DNA of 64,000 nucleotides from Paenibacillus sp. CAA11 (GTDB lineage Bacteria; Bacillota; Bacilli; Paenibacillales; Paenibacillaceae). The position numbers and the translations under genes are program-made. The notes beneath the pieces are model-generated. The model was given only the letters and a program-made list of their open reading frames with translations, was not told the origin of the DNA and ran no database searches. Shown piece after piece: positions 30,203 to 39,286 of the stretch. Position 1 is the first letter of the stretch, and every line of letters begins with the position of its first letter. The DNA lies in contig NZ_CP028922.1 of the NCBI RefSeq assembly GCF_003060825.1, positions 4,309,001 to 4,373,000 of the forward strand, in the 5' to 3' direction.

Positions 30203-30687
30203 GATTTCCCACCGACCTCTTTGAGGTATTGGTCCACCAGCTCTTCCTGCACATGATCTTCCTTAACTTCTTTTTCAAGCAGCTTGGAAGCAATTTTGAC
30301 AGAGGCTACACCAACTTCGGTACGCAGCTGCTCCACCGCTTTGTTCTTCTCGTTCTCGATATCGCGAACGGCTTCATCTTTCAGACGTACGGATTCTTCC
30401 TTAGCAAGTTCAATAATTTGAGCCGCTTGCTTGCTGCTCGTTTGTTTGGATTGTTCAATAATATCGTAAGCTTCTTTGCGCGCTTGCTGCAGAGCCTGCT
30501 TCTGTTCTTCTACATATACACTTGCCTGTTCCCGTGTCTGCTTGGCTTCTTCTACTTGCTGCAGCACCAGCTGACGACGTTTCTCCATGACGTTGAAGAG
30601 TGGACCGAAAGCATACTTATTCAACAGCCAATAAAGGATTAAAAAGGCAATCAGCGCAAATACTAGAGATGTCCAGTTAAAACTCAA
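30199..30687 (-). CDS. atpF: ATP synthase F0 subunit b
   Basis: Peripheral-stalk subunit of 162 residues: one N-terminal membrane helix (TSLVFALIAFLILYWLLNKY) followed by a long charged coiled coil (residues ~30-150), including RKEAYDIIEQSKQTSSKQA and ASKLLEKEV. The start is TTG at 30687 with AAGGAGTG 9 bases upstream. It overlaps atpH by four bases. Confidence 0.95.
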   Translation of the reverse strand: MSFNWTSLVFALIAFLILYWLLNKYAFGPLFNVMEKRRQLVLQQVEEAKQTREQASVYVEEQKQALQQARKEAYDIIEQSKQTSSKQAAQIIELAKEESVRLKDEAVRDIENEKNKAVEQLRTEVGVASVKIASKLLEKEVKEDHVQEELVDQYLKEVGGKS

Positions 30688-30815
30688 TCTCAGTCACTCC
30701 TTTCCGGTAAGGCGGTTCATTTCACCGATATCGGCCTCGCTCATCACTCAATTGAAGCCAAAAAGAGAAGGCGCGGACGGCAGTTGCCTTCCCCGCCAAC
30801 CCTTTATCATTATGG

Positions 30816-31067
<252 letters not shown>

Positions 31068-31150
31068 TTAAATTTAGTATATTTACAGGCTAAGAATAAA
31101 CAGGCTGTTAACCGGTTCATACTTAACAATGAAACACTTCGCCACCCACG

Positions 31151-31984
31151 CTAATGCTCTTCATGGGTATCAATAGCTTGAGAAATATAAACGAAAGTCA
31201 GAATCGTAAAGACAAACGCCTGAATGGAACCGACAAAGATACTGAACCCTTGCCATACCACAAGACCAGCAACGGAACCAACCCAGCCAACTGCACCCAG
31301 CTTCGTCATACTCAGGAGTACCGAGATCAGAACCTCACCGGCAAAGATGTTCCCGAATAGACGCATACCGTGAGTCAGCAATTTGGACAGCTGCTCTATA
31401 ATATTAATTGGTAGGAAGAAGACAAATGGCTGGACGTAATGCTTTAAATACCCTTTTGTATTCCTCGTCAATCCTAGGAAATGCACCATCAGGAAGATCA
31501 TAAGTGCAAGACCCATCGAGACCCCAGCATCAGCTGTAGGTGATTTCCACCACCCCACACCGACTTCAATCTCTTCATGCTCTCCAGATGCAGACTGTTC
31601 AGCTTGAAGCTTATCGATCTGCTCTGTTACAGTAACAAGCGGCTTCCCGAAAATCGCAGCATGCTCCTTGTCGTGATAGTCAGTAACAATCCCGAAAGGT
31701 AGTCCAAGCATATTGCTGACAAAAATGAACATGATTAAGGTCATGCCAAGAGATAAGAAGGCTTTGCCTTTCTTCATATCCATCGAGCTGGAAATGAGCC
31801 CCTTAACAAAATCCACAACCCACTCCATAAAGTTCTGAAGCTTGCCTGGATTCTCCACCGACAGATTTCGAGTCGCGAGGAAAGCAATCAGAAAAACGAC
31901 GGCGCAGGAGACAACCAGCATGAGAATGACAGACAGGTCAATATTAATGCCATGCCATTCAATAATCGGTGATTCATGCAGCAT
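31151..31984 (-). CDS. atpB: ATP synthase F0 subunit a
   Basis: Stator channel subunit of 277 residues. Conserved parts are NFMEWVVDFVKGLI, FIFVSNMLGLPFG, WWKSPTADAG, the essential Arg helix LTHGMRLFGNIFAGEVL and IQAFVFTILTFVYIS. Compared with the ~244-residue B. subtilis protein there is an insertion of about 40 residues (roughly 99-143; charged, with EQIDKLQAEQSASGEHEE) between LGLPFG and WWKSPTADA, predicted to lie in one extramembrane loop. ATG 31984 has AGGGGTG upstream. Confidence 0.96.
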   Translation of the reverse strand: MLHESPIIEWHGINIDLSVILMLVVSCAVVFLIAFLATRNLSVENPGKLQNFMEWVVDFVKGLISSSMDMKKGKAFLSLGMTLIMFIFVSNMLGLPFGIVTDYHDKEHAAIFGKPLVTVTEQIDKLQAEQSASGEHEEIEVGVGWWKSPTADAGVSMGLALMIFLMVHFLGLTRNTKGYLKHYVQPFVFFLPINIIEQLSKLLTHGMRLFGNIFAGEVLISVLLSMTKLGAVGWVGSVAGLVVWQGFSIFVGSIQAFVFTILTFVYISQAIDTHEEH

Positions 31985-31991
31985 GTTATTT

Positions 31992-32387
31992 TCACCCCTT
32001 TCCCGCTTTGCGTTCTTCTCTAAGTGAGTAGATAATTCCCAATATCAAAAGAAGAAATTGAGCAAAAACTAGGCTTGCCATCACCGCTACCTCATTAAAG
32101 TAATGCGGATATTCCAGCGGTAACAAGATGGCACAAATTGATGTGGCCAGCCGTGTCCCAAAACCTATTCCTCTGCCTGCTTTGCCTTTCCCTGCGGCAG
32201 CATTGGTAATCTTCCTGACCTTATAAGCCATATGCAGCACATTCAAGCAGCTTACAAAAGATCCAAGAATTAAACCATGGGCAATTGGACGGTGTGTTGG
32301 AAGGGCTGCGGATATCACAAGGCAAAAAGCGGCAAAAAATAGAACTACCCGGACAACAACTATTCGATATTTGGACAGTTCATTCAT
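31992..32387 (-). CDS. atpI: ATP synthase subunit I
   Basis: 131-residue protein with four membrane helices (VVVRVVLFFAAFCLVI, HGLILGSFVSCLNVLHM, TRLATSICAILLPLEYP, LVFAQFLLLILGIIYSL) and a basic loop KVRKITNAAAGKGKAGRG. AtpI helps assemble the c-ring and has been linked to divalent-cation handling in alkaliphiles. ATG 32387 lies inside the end of the preceding atpZ gene (8-base overlap). It precedes atpB by 7 bases. Confidence 0.88.
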   Translation of the reverse strand: MNELSKYRIVVVRVVLFFAAFCLVISAALPTHRPIAHGLILGSFVSCLNVLHMAYKVRKITNAAAGKGKAGRGIGFGTRLATSICAILLPLEYPHYFNEVAVMASLVFAQFLLLILGIIYSLREERKAGKG

Positions 32388-32643
32388 CGCTTTCCCTCAT
32401 TATCCTTCGAATTACTCCTACTGCTCCTGCCACTCCGACGACCATTCCTGCGAGAACGCCTACCAGCACCCATACCTGCCGATTTCCCAGGTGGCTTCCC
32501 AGCCAAGTTCCCAAATAAAAACCGGCGATTGTACAAGCGGCAAATTCAATGCCGATTGCGCTCACGGTGCCTAGCATAATCCAGATGGAACGATCGTTTT
32601 TCGTGTTTTTCTCAGTGTTATCAGAATGTTCAGGTTTGTCCAT
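32380..32643 (-). CDS. atpZ: AtpZ/AtpI-family F0 accessory protein
   Basis: 87 residues: a charged N-terminus (MDKPEHSDNTEKNTKND) and two membrane helices (IWIMLGTVSAIGIEFAACTI and VWVLVGVLAGMVVGVAGAV) separated by YLGTWLGSHLGNRQ, the typical small AtpZ layout. It is the first gene of the atp operon, with GAGGGTGG before ATG 32643. In Bacillus pseudofirmus AtpZ and AtpI were linked to Mg2+ uptake as I recall; that function is inferred here. Confidence 0.85.
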   Translation of the reverse strand: MDKPEHSDNTEKNTKNDRSIWIMLGTVSAIGIEFAACTIAGFYLGTWLGSHLGNRQVWVLVGVLAGMVVGVAGAVGVIRRIMRESDE

Positions 32644-32671
32644 TTCTGTCCCACCCTCGGAATTCTAGTTC

Positions 32672-32701
32672 ATTTTACTTAATCAAAATAAACTTTGTCA
32701 A
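32672..32701 (-). promoter_or_regulatory. SigA promoter of the atp operon
   Basis: Minus strand: -35 TTGACA (32696-32701), 18-base spacer, -10 TAAAAT (32672-32677). Transcription would start about 20 bases before atpZ. Confidence 0.7.
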
Positions 32702-32823
32702 TTGAGGGAACATCTGATCACAAGGCGCGAAAAGAAGCCTTGAAACCTGATTTTCATTTTCATTTCTACAAACCCCTACAAACCGTACAGTTTAACTGTA
32801 TGCTGTACGTTCCAATCTTAAAA

Positions 32824-33996
32824 CTACGCTTCGTTTTCATTTGTGAACTTTGTGTGAAATTGTTCAGGACGTTCGCTTATCAGGCCGAAATGATGAAGAA
32901 TCGCATTGACAATTCTCTTCGATGCCTGCCCATCTCCGTACGGGTTGGCGGCCCGACTCATGGATTGATAAGCCTCTGGATCACTGAGTAATGCTTTTGT
33001 CCGCTCATACACCTTCTCTTCTTGGGTTCCGACTAACTCCAGCGTCCCCGCCTCAATTCCTTCAGGCCGCTCTGTCGTATCCCGCAGCACAAGTACCGGC
33101 ACGCCAAAAGAAGGCGCTTCTTCCTGTAAACCGCCCGAATCCGTCAATATTAAATGGGTATGCGGGTAGAAGTTATGCAGGTCGACTACATCCAGCGGAT
33201 CAATCAGCTTAATACGCGGATGGTTGCCAAGAATTTCGTATGCAGGCTCACGAACAGCCGGACTAAGGTGAACCGGATAGCAGATCGCCACATCCTCGAA
33301 CTCATCGGCGATGCGTCTTACCGCACGGAAGATATTGCGATGCGGCTCCCCTTGGGATTCACGGCGGTGTGCTGTCATCAGTACCAGGCGCTTGCCCTCG
33401 GCCCAGGTCAGTACTGGATGGCTGTAGTCCGGTTTTACTGTATATTGAAACACATCTGTCACGGTATTGCCTGTGATATATATGGTTGACTCTGATTTAT
33501 TCTCTTTGCGCAGGTTCCCTGCCGACCAATCTGTAGGCGCAAAATGCAGATCTGCGAGCACACCGGTCAGCTGGCGATTCATTTCCTCCGGATAAGGCGA
33601 CATTTTGTTCCAAGTACGCAGTCCCGCTTCCACATGTCCTATCTTAATCTGCTGCATGAAAGCTGCATAGCTTGCCAGGAACGTGGTCAGCGTGTCCCCG
33701 TGCACAAGCACGATGTCTGGCTTCGCTTCCTTAAGAACACCTTCAAGGCCTTGCAGCACCCGAATGGAGATCTCATTCAAGCTTTGACGCTCCTTCATCA
33801 CGTTCAAATCAAAGTTTGGCTCAATCTGGAACACCTCAAGCACTTGGTCCAGCATTTCGCGATGCTGCGCCGTTACACAGACAATGGATTCGATATGCTC
33901 CGGGTGCTTCTGCAGCTCCAGAATAAGCGGAGCCATCTTAATCGCTTCAGGTCTAACACCGAAGATTGTCATTACCTTGAGTTTGTTCTTCATCAT
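32824..33996 (-). CDS. mnaA: UDP-N-acetylglucosamine 2-epimerase (non-hydrolysing)
   Basis: Converts UDP-GlcNAc to UDP-ManNAc for teichoic acid and secondary wall polymer; 390 residues. Motifs: MTIFGVRPEAIKMAPLI, VHGDTLTTFLASYAA, GHVEAGLRTWN, PYPEEMNRQLTGVLAD, TAHRRESQG, and TDSGGLQEEAPSFGVP with RDTTERPEG. GGGGGA precedes ATG 33996; the second ATG is also possible. It lies just upstream of the atp operon, as in B. subtilis, and supplies the substrate for the tagA/csaB pathway at 8-10 kb. Confidence 0.95.
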   Translation of the reverse strand: MMKNKLKVMTIFGVRPEAIKMAPLILELQKHPEHIESIVCVTAQHREMLDQVLEVFQIEPNFDLNVMKERQSLNEISIRVLQGLEGVLKEAKPDIVLVHGDTLTTFLASYAAFMQQIKIGHVEAGLRTWNKMSPYPEEMNRQLTGVLADLHFAPTDWSAGNLRKENKSESTIYITGNTVTDVFQYTVKPDYSHPVLTWAEGKRLVLMTAHRRESQGEPHRNIFRAVRRIADEFEDVAICYPVHLSPAVREPAYEILGNHPRIKLIDPLDVVDLHNFYPHTHLILTDSGGLQEEAPSFGVPVLVLRDTTERPEGIEAGTLELVGTQEEKVYERTKALLSDPEAYQSMSRAANPYGDGQASKRIVNAILHHFGLISERPEQFHTKFTNENEA

Positions 33997-34017
33997 TTGT
34001 CCCCCGTTTCTCTCTTG

Positions 34018-34060
34018 AAAAAAAGAGGGTGGCTTCCATACGCGTAACCGTCCCTCTCTT
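34018..34060 (-). terminator. Terminator of upp
   Basis: Stem AGAGGG/CCCTCT with a long loop holding GGTTACGCGTATGGAAGCC, followed by seven T residues on the minus strand. Confidence 0.65.
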
Positions 34061-34089
34061 TAAGTCATATCTAAGCTTGTCCCAACGGA

Positions 34090-34719
34090 TTATTTCGTTC
34101 CATACAGCCGGTCGCCGGCATCACCCAGGCCTGGAATAATATAACCATGCTCATCCAGACGCTCATCGAGTGCGGCAACATAAATGTCTATATCCGGGTG
34201 TGCCTCCTGCACAGCCTTAACGCCTTCTGGTGCCGCGATCAGATTCATCATCTTGATCTGCGTGCATCCACGCTTCTTAAGCGCATCGATCGCCGCAATG
34301 GCAGATCCGCCCGTAGCAAGCATTGGATCAATTACAATGAGTTCACGCTCTTGCACATCCGTCGGCAGCTTTATGTAGTATTCAACCGGCTGCAGTGTTT
34401 CCGGATCGCGGAACAAACCGACATGACCCACCTTGGCTGCCGGAAGCAGCTTCAGAATACCGTCTGTCATCCCTAATCCAGCGCGCAAGATTGGAATTAG
34501 CCCCAGCATCCGCCCGGAAATTACACGCGACTCGGCTTCCGCAACCGGTGTCTGCACCTTAATCGATTCCAAAGGAATATCTCTCGTAATTTCATAAGCC
34601 ATCAATGTAGCAACCTCATCGACAAGCTCGCGAAAATCCTTCGTATTCGTCCGCATATCACGGATAAATGTTAGCTTGTGCTGAATCAACGGGTGGTCGC
34701 ACACGATCAGTTTTCCCAT
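34090..34719 (-). CDS. upp: Uracil phosphoribosyltransferase
   Basis: Pyrimidine salvage enzyme making UMP from uracil and PRPP; 209 residues from ATG 34719 ([18 protein letters not shown]) with GGAGGG upstream; a longer reading to 34755 has no advantage. PRPP loop [17 protein letters not shown], uracil-site [17 protein letters not shown] at the C-terminus, and PILRAGLGM are all present. It lies between glyA and mnaA as in B. subtilis. Confidence 0.97.
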   Translation of the reverse strand: MGKLIVCDHPLIQHKLTFIRDMRTNTKDFRELVDEVATLMAYEITRDIPLESIKVQTPVAEAESRVISGRMLGLIPILRAGLGMTDGILKLLPAAKVGHVGLFRDPETLQPVEYYIKLPTDVQERELIVIDPMLATGGSAIAAIDALKKRGCTQIKMMNLIAAPEGVKAVQEAHPDIDIYVAALDERLDEHGYIIPGLGDAGDRLYGTK

Positions 34720-34885
34720 TTTTCGTCCCTCCGGTATCATGCTCATTCTTCTCATCCTGACATCCGCTTTATTCCAGATTGTCCATAAATCTTGTCCATT
34801 ATATCACTTGGGGATTCTCTTTTCACCTGTAGGGGATATCTTTCATGCAAAGAGAATTCAACAATTCCGTGAGGTGTCAAGGATA

Positions 34886-34923
34886 TAAAAAAATCTCCCG
34901 CACCTCTCTAGGCGCAGGAGACC
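34886..34923 (-). terminator. Terminator of glyA
   Basis: Twelve-base arms GTCTCCTGCGCC and GGTGCGGGAGAT around a TAGAGA loop, followed by seven T residues on the minus strand. Confidence 0.85.
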
Positions 34924-34948
34924 TTCATATCATAAGCTTCGCTTCCAA

Positions 34949-36205
34949 TTAGTATTTCATGTTCGGATAAATCGGGAACCGATCTGTCAGCGCCGTAACC
35001 CGAGTACGAGCTTTGTCCAGCACTGCTTCATCCTTCGGAGACTTCAGCGTGTCGGCAATGATCTTGCCGATCTCTACCATCGCCTCTTCATCCATGCCCC
35101 GCGAAGTCGCTGCCGGTGTACCGATACGGATACCGCTGGTTACAAACGGGCTGGTTGGATCGAATGGAATCGAGTTCTTATTGACAGTAATTCCGATGGA
35201 ATCCAGTACATGCTCGGCGTCTTTACCGGAAATGTTCAGATTGCGCGTATCAACCAGCATCAAGTGATTGTCGGTACCGCCGGATACCAGATTCAAGCCT
35301 TCAGCCAGCAGAGTTTCCGCCAGCTTCTTAGCATTCTTCACGATATTCTCAGCGTAGGTCTTGAAGGACGGCTGAAGAGCCTCCCCAAAAGCTACAGCCT
35401 TGGAAGCAATCACATGCATCAGCGGGCCGCCTTGGGTTCCCGGGAATACTGCCTTGTCAATCGCCTGGGCCCAAGACTTACGGGTCAGAATCATGCCGCC
35501 GCGCGGACCGCGCAGCGTCTTATGGGTCGTAGTCGTCACAAAGTGAGCATGAGGAACAGGGCTTGGATGAAGGCCGGCCGCAACCAGTCCTGCAATATGA
35601 GCCATATCCACCATGAACAATGCGCCTACGTCGTTGGCAATTGCGGCCATTTTCTCGAAATCAATGGTACGCGGATATGCGCTTGCACCTGCCACGATCA
35701 GACGAGGGCGATGTTTAAAAGCAGCTTTGCGCACTTCATCATAATCAATCAGGAAGGAATCCTCTTGTACACCATAAGCTACGAAGTTGTACAGCAGGCC
35801 GGAAGCATTGACCGGACTTCCGTGTGTCAGATGTCCGCCATGAGCAAGGTTCATGCCAAGCACGGTGTCGCCTGTCTTGAGAGCAGCCAGATACACGGCC
35901 AGGTTCGCCTGTGCTCCGGAGTGCGGCTGCACATTCGCGTGCTCGGAACCAAACAGCTCATTCGCACGGTCGCGGGCGATGTTCTCCACAATGTCCACAT
36001 GCTCGCAGCCGCCATAGTAGCGTTTCCCAGGGTAGCCTTCTGCGTACTTGTTCGTCAGTACAGAACCCATAGCCTCCATAACAGCTTCACTCACGATGTT
36101 CTCGGAAGCAATCAGCTCAATGTTGTTGCGCTGACGCTTAAGTTCCAAATTCATGGCCTCTAAAACGGCCGGATCCTGCTTTCTCAAATGTTCCATAATG
36201 CTCAT
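34949..36205 (-). CDS. glyA: Serine hydroxymethyltransferase
   Basis: PLP enzyme converting serine and tetrahydrofolate to glycine and methylene-THF; 418 residues. Motifs are [51 protein letters not shown], the Schiff-base Lys in [16 protein letters not shown], and [16 protein letters not shown] 36205 is near a GGAGG (3-4 bases); ATG 36196 is an alternative at 12 bases. Its neighbours ywlG and upp match the B. subtilis order. Confidence 0.97.
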   Translation of the reverse strand: MSIMEHLRKQDPAVLEAMNLELKRQRNNIELIASENIVSEAVMEAMGSVLTNKYAEGYPGKRYYGGCEHVDIVENIARDRANELFGSEHANVQPHSGAQANLAVYLAALKTGDTVLGMNLAHGGHLTHGSPVNASGLLYNFVAYGVQEDSFLIDYDEVRKAAFKHRPRLIVAGASAYPRTIDFEKMAAIANDVGALFMVDMAHIAGLVAAGLHPSPVPHAHFVTTTTHKTLRGPRGGMILTRKSWAQAIDKAVFPGTQGGPLMHVIASKAVAFGEALQPSFKTYAENIVKNAKKLAETLLAEGLNLVSGGTDNHLMLVDTRNLNISGKDAEHVLDSIGITVNKNSIPFDPTSPFVTSGIRIGTPAATSRGMDEEAMVEIGKIIADTLKSPKDEAVLDKARTRVTALTDRFPIYPNMKY

Positions 36206-36241
36206 TGTCCTCCCTGCTTTATTATAAAATTTAGTGTATCT

Positions 36242-36841
36242 CTAATCACACAGCTCTGAACCCTCGGTCTGCGGCAAAGTATATACCGCCCGCTGCCCGC
36301 CGATCAGCTTCGGCCGCGTCCATGCTGCTGTAACGCGAGCCTGGCCAACGGAACGCCTGGCTGGTCTGTAGGGGACGGCAACGTGGCGCAGATGCATACC
36401 GATCAAGGTTTCGCCGATATCCAGTCCCGCATGGGCCTCGATCTCCTCGGCGAGGCATGGAGCCGTGAAGCGGCGGTATGCGCATGCCGCCATGGAGCCG
36501 CCCGCCGTGCGCACCGGAACGGCACTAACCTCTGTCAGCCGCCAAGCTTCAAGCACGCGGCGCTCCACCACAAGTGCCCGGTTAAGGTGCTCGCAGCATT
36601 GGAAGGCAAGATCAAATCCGTATTGGGACCTGACTCCCTCCAGCCCTGCATACAGGCTTTCTGCAATGTCTTCCGCCCCTGCGGTTCCAATATGCATGCC
36701 TGCCACTTCACTCGTGCTTACACCAATTACGACCAGCTTTCCGGGTCCAAGGGAAGCGGTCTTAGCAAGCTCCTCCAGGATTTCTGCAGCCTGTTTGCCT
36801 ATAGCAGCTACAGAAGCAACATCCCCATCGTTGACATTCAC
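36242..36841 (-). CDS. DUF436 / TIGR01440 family protein (YwlG-like)
   Basis: 199 residues. Conserved parts are LVVIGVSTSEVAGMHIGTAGAEDIAE, FQCCEHLNRALVVER, and VRTAGGSMAACAYRRF; the Cys pair and His invite a ligand-binding or thiol role, but no activity is assigned to the family. GTG 36841 has AAAGGAGG about 10 bases upstream. It precedes glyA by 36 bases. In B. subtilis rpiB lies between ywlE and ywlG; here no rpiB is present in that slot. Confidence 0.88.
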   Translation of the reverse strand: MNVNDGDVASVAAIGKQAAEILEELAKTASLGPGKLVVIGVSTSEVAGMHIGTAGAEDIAESLYAGLEGVRSQYGFDLAFQCCEHLNRALVVERRVLEAWRLTEVSAVPVRTAGGSMAACAYRRFTAPCLAEEIEAHAGLDIGETLIGMHLRHVAVPYRPARRSVGQARVTAAWTRPKLIGGQRAVYTLPQTEGSELCD

Positions 36842-37107
36842 AGCAAGGGTCCTCCTTTTCCTTAGTCGTACTTTTGTGCTCCTCCTTCTGCAAGGAGCGA
36901 TTGTCTACATTATAACGGAAAGGGGAGGTAAAGACGAAAAAAAGAGCAGAACGCACGATAAATCTATGCGTCTTGCTCTTTTGCCCAGGCGACCGGCCGT
37001 ATACTCCAGTGCTCCACCGTGGTTGATCCACATTTGTCGCCAGTTACACCGGATCTGCTATTGTCAGACTTAGCATAAATCATATAACGATGAAATGCAA
37101 CCTGCAA

Positions 37108-37692
37108 TTATTGCTTCCCCTCACGCTCCAGCTTGGAGAGCAGCTTATCGAGGGCATCCCGGATCTCTGCTGCAGTCCGGTCATAATCTTCCCGACTTCC
37201 GCCAAACGGATCGGAAATATCAAAGCTTGGAATCCGCTGCTGAAGCTCGATCATCCGCTGCTGATCCGCAGGCCTCGATTTCGAGCCAAGTGAAGCCTCC
37301 AAAGCCTGATTTGCCGCAAGTTCATGCAGCTCTTTCAAATCTTCCATAACCTCAGGGTCATCCAGAGCATATTCCTTCAGCGCAAAAGTCTTGGACGCGG
37401 TGAAAGGGAAAGCGTGAATGACTTGACGTTTGTGGCTCTGCGTCAAAGTTAGAATCAGATCGGCCCATTCCGCCAGCTCCTTACTCATAGAGCTCGAAGT
37501 CATGCTATCCTCAATCTGATGATCGCGAAGTACCGCTTCGGCATGGCGGGAGATCGACATCCCCTCCATCGCGGCAACCCCGGCTGAGCGAGCCTCGGCC
37601 TGAATACCTCTTTCCTTAGCCATCTGTCTAAACAACCCTTCTGCCATCGGACTGCGGCAGGTATTCCCAGTACACACAAACAGAATACGCAT
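37108..37692 (-). CDS. ywlE: Low-molecular-weight protein-arginine phosphatase (YwlE-like)
   Basis: LMW-PTP fold, 194 residues from ATG 37692 (MRILFVCTGNTCRSPMAEG) with GGAGGT 8 bases upstream. The P-loop is CTGNTCRS; Thr after Asn in this loop is the feature linked to phospho-arginine specificity in B. subtilis YwlE. The general-acid region is near ISDPFGGSREDYDRTAAEI. It would reverse McsB arginine phosphorylation that tags proteins for ClpCP. The family is sure; substrate specificity is inferred from the loop and synteny. It is ~40 residues longer than YwlE, with the extra residues in the middle. Confidence 0.9.
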   Translation of the reverse strand: MRILFVCTGNTCRSPMAEGLFRQMAKERGIQAEARSAGVAAMEGMSISRHAEAVLRDHQIEDSMTSSSMSKELAEWADLILTLTQSHKRQVIHAFPFTASKTFALKEYALDDPEVMEDLKELHELAANQALEASLGSKSRPADQQRMIELQQRIPSFDISDPFGGSREDYDRTAAEIRDALDKLLSKLEREGKQ

Positions 37693-37764
37693 TATGCTTA
37701 CCTCCAACACAGTAGGTCTGTCTTTTACTATCCAAGTATCACAAAGTTTCCTCATTAAATTGTA

Positions 37765-38325
37765 TCAAAAGATAAACATCAAACCAAACACAAAGAGAAC
37801 AGCTCCACCCGCAGCCTCTCCATAATCGCCAAGGCTTTGCCCAACCCGGCTGCCCAGCATCAGGCCCAGTACAGACATCAAGCCTCCGAAGAACCCAAAA
37901 GCCAGTACAGTAATCATCAAATGCGTGTTGAACATCCCCAGCGATACACCAACCGAGAAGGAATCTATGCTTACACTAAGCGCAAAAATGATGGCGCCCA
38001 GTAAATGACGATGATTCACAGGCTTAAAGCCTTCACCGCGAAAGGAGCTGTACATCATATGCCCGCCCAGCAGCACAAGGAGCCCTCCTGAGACATAGCG
38101 GGCCACGTCTCCCAGAAGATGCCCTACATACTGTCCTGTGAATATACCGAGGAGTGGCATGAGTATATGAAATAAAGCGATCAGACCGCTGATCTTTGCA
38201 ATCTCCAGCTTGCGCACGCCCTTCATCCCAATGCCAATGCCGAGCGAGAACGCATCCATTCCCAGTGCGACTGCCATGACCAAAATCGTGGTATATTGCC
38301 CTAACTGGGCCGCTGCAGACAGCAT
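37765..38325 (-). CDS. mntP: Manganese efflux pump MntP
   Basis: 186-residue membrane protein with six helices arranged as an inverted repeat. The two metal-site motifs are VALGMDAFSLGIGIG and LSVSIDSFSVGVSLG, each with an intramembrane Asp. GGAGG precedes ATG 38325. I find no yybP-ykoY-type leader: the gap to the upstream gene is only 62 bases and contains a short hairpin (AGGTGGT with ACCACCT, 38345-38362). B. subtilis has the homologue ywlD in the same place. Confidence 0.92.
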   Translation of the reverse strand: MLSAAAQLGQYTTILVMAVALGMDAFSLGIGIGMKGVRKLEIAKISGLIALFHILMPLLGIFTGQYVGHLLGDVARYVSGGLLVLLGGHMMYSSFRGEGFKPVNHRHLLGAIIFALSVSIDSFSVGVSLGMFNTHLMITVLAFGFFGGLMSVLGLMLGSRVGQSLGDYGEAAGGAVLFVFGLMFIF

Positions 38326-38387
38326 AGTCTATTCCTCCAAGTCCAGGTGGTTTGTACCACCTTATGCGGACAAGTAGGAAAACATGT

Positions 38388-39248
38388 CTAGGAGGTTTCG
38401 CCGAACAGGTCCATCTGAAGAGGCGGAAGCGAAGGCGGATTCATCCCCAGCAGCCTCATCATCTGCTTGCCGTTGCCGGCCGCATGGCCGCCGGAATTAT
38501 TGTTGAAGATCATGCATATATTCTGAGCTCCACGGTCTTGCAGCACCTGAAGCCGATCCTTCCATTCTGCAAGCTCGCTCTCACTGTAATCGTAGAGATA
38601 GCGCACCTCTCGCCAATTAGGCGCACCGCTCTGATTCCAGCCGGAGGTATTCCGCCCGTGCAGCCGGATGATCGTAAGCTCGGGCGCCGTGGGCTCCAGC
38701 ACGGTAGGAACCGATCCTTGACCCGCCTGCGGCTCATCGCAGACGATATGAATCCAGTTCTCTTCACGCATAAACTCAAGCGTCTTCTCCTTCATATCTG
38801 GCGCATACCAGCTTTGATGGCGAAATTCAAGCGCAAGCGGCAGATTTCCCATCCATTTACGGACCGCCTTGAGCTGTCTGACACTATCCGGGCTGCAGTC
38901 GAACCACGGCGGGAATTGAAACATCACCGCCTTCAGCTTACCCGACTCTTGAACAGGCTGGATCGATCTTAGGTAGGCATCGAACATCTCACCCGGCCCG
39001 TCAAAAGGAACCTTGCCGCGGGCATGTCCCGTCATGCCTTGATAGGCCTTGAGTATAAATGAAAAGTTATCAGGGGTCTGGTTGATCCAGCGGCGGTACG
39101 TCTCCTGCCCCAGCACAGCATAGAAGGAGCTATCCACCTCGACCACGGGAAAATGCTGCGCATAAAGGCTCAGCTTCTCCTTGGCCGGCGTCTTAGCAGG
39201 ATACAGCGCATCATGATCTCCCCAGCCCGTCAGTCCTATAGATATCAT
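38388..39248 (-). CDS. DUF72-family (YecE-like) protein
   Basis: 286-residue TIM-barrel-type protein. The N-terminal ISIGLTGWGDHDALYP, VVEVDSSFYAVLGQETYRRW, FSFILKAYQGMTGHAR, VMFQFPPWFDCSPDS, LALEFRHQSWY and IRLHGRNTSGW are the conserved blocks. The family has no firm biochemical function. Ribosome site is weak (GGCGG). It sits between tsaC and mntP and does not belong to the B. subtilis order, so it may be a local insertion. Confidence 0.88.
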   Translation of the reverse strand: MISIGLTGWGDHDALYPAKTPAKEKLSLYAQHFPVVEVDSSFYAVLGQETYRRWINQTPDNFSFILKAYQGMTGHARGKVPFDGPGEMFDAYLRSIQPVQESGKLKAVMFQFPPWFDCSPDSVRQLKAVRKWMGNLPLALEFRHQSWYAPDMKEKTLEFMREENWIHIVCDEPQAGQGSVPTVLEPTAPELTIIRLHGRNTSGWNQSGAPNWREVRYLYDYSESELAEWKDRLQVLQDRGAQNICMIFNNNSGGHAAGNGKQMMRLLGMNPPSLPPLQMDLFGETS

Positions 39249-39286
39249 ATGGAGGACACCGCCTTTTGGAATTGCTGCTTATCGTC

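Noticed and set aside
38326..38387. Possible manganese (yybP-ykoY) riboswitch before mntP
   Set aside because: Only 62 bases separate mntP from the upstream gene, and the short AGGTGGT/ACCACCT hairpin does not resemble that aptamer.
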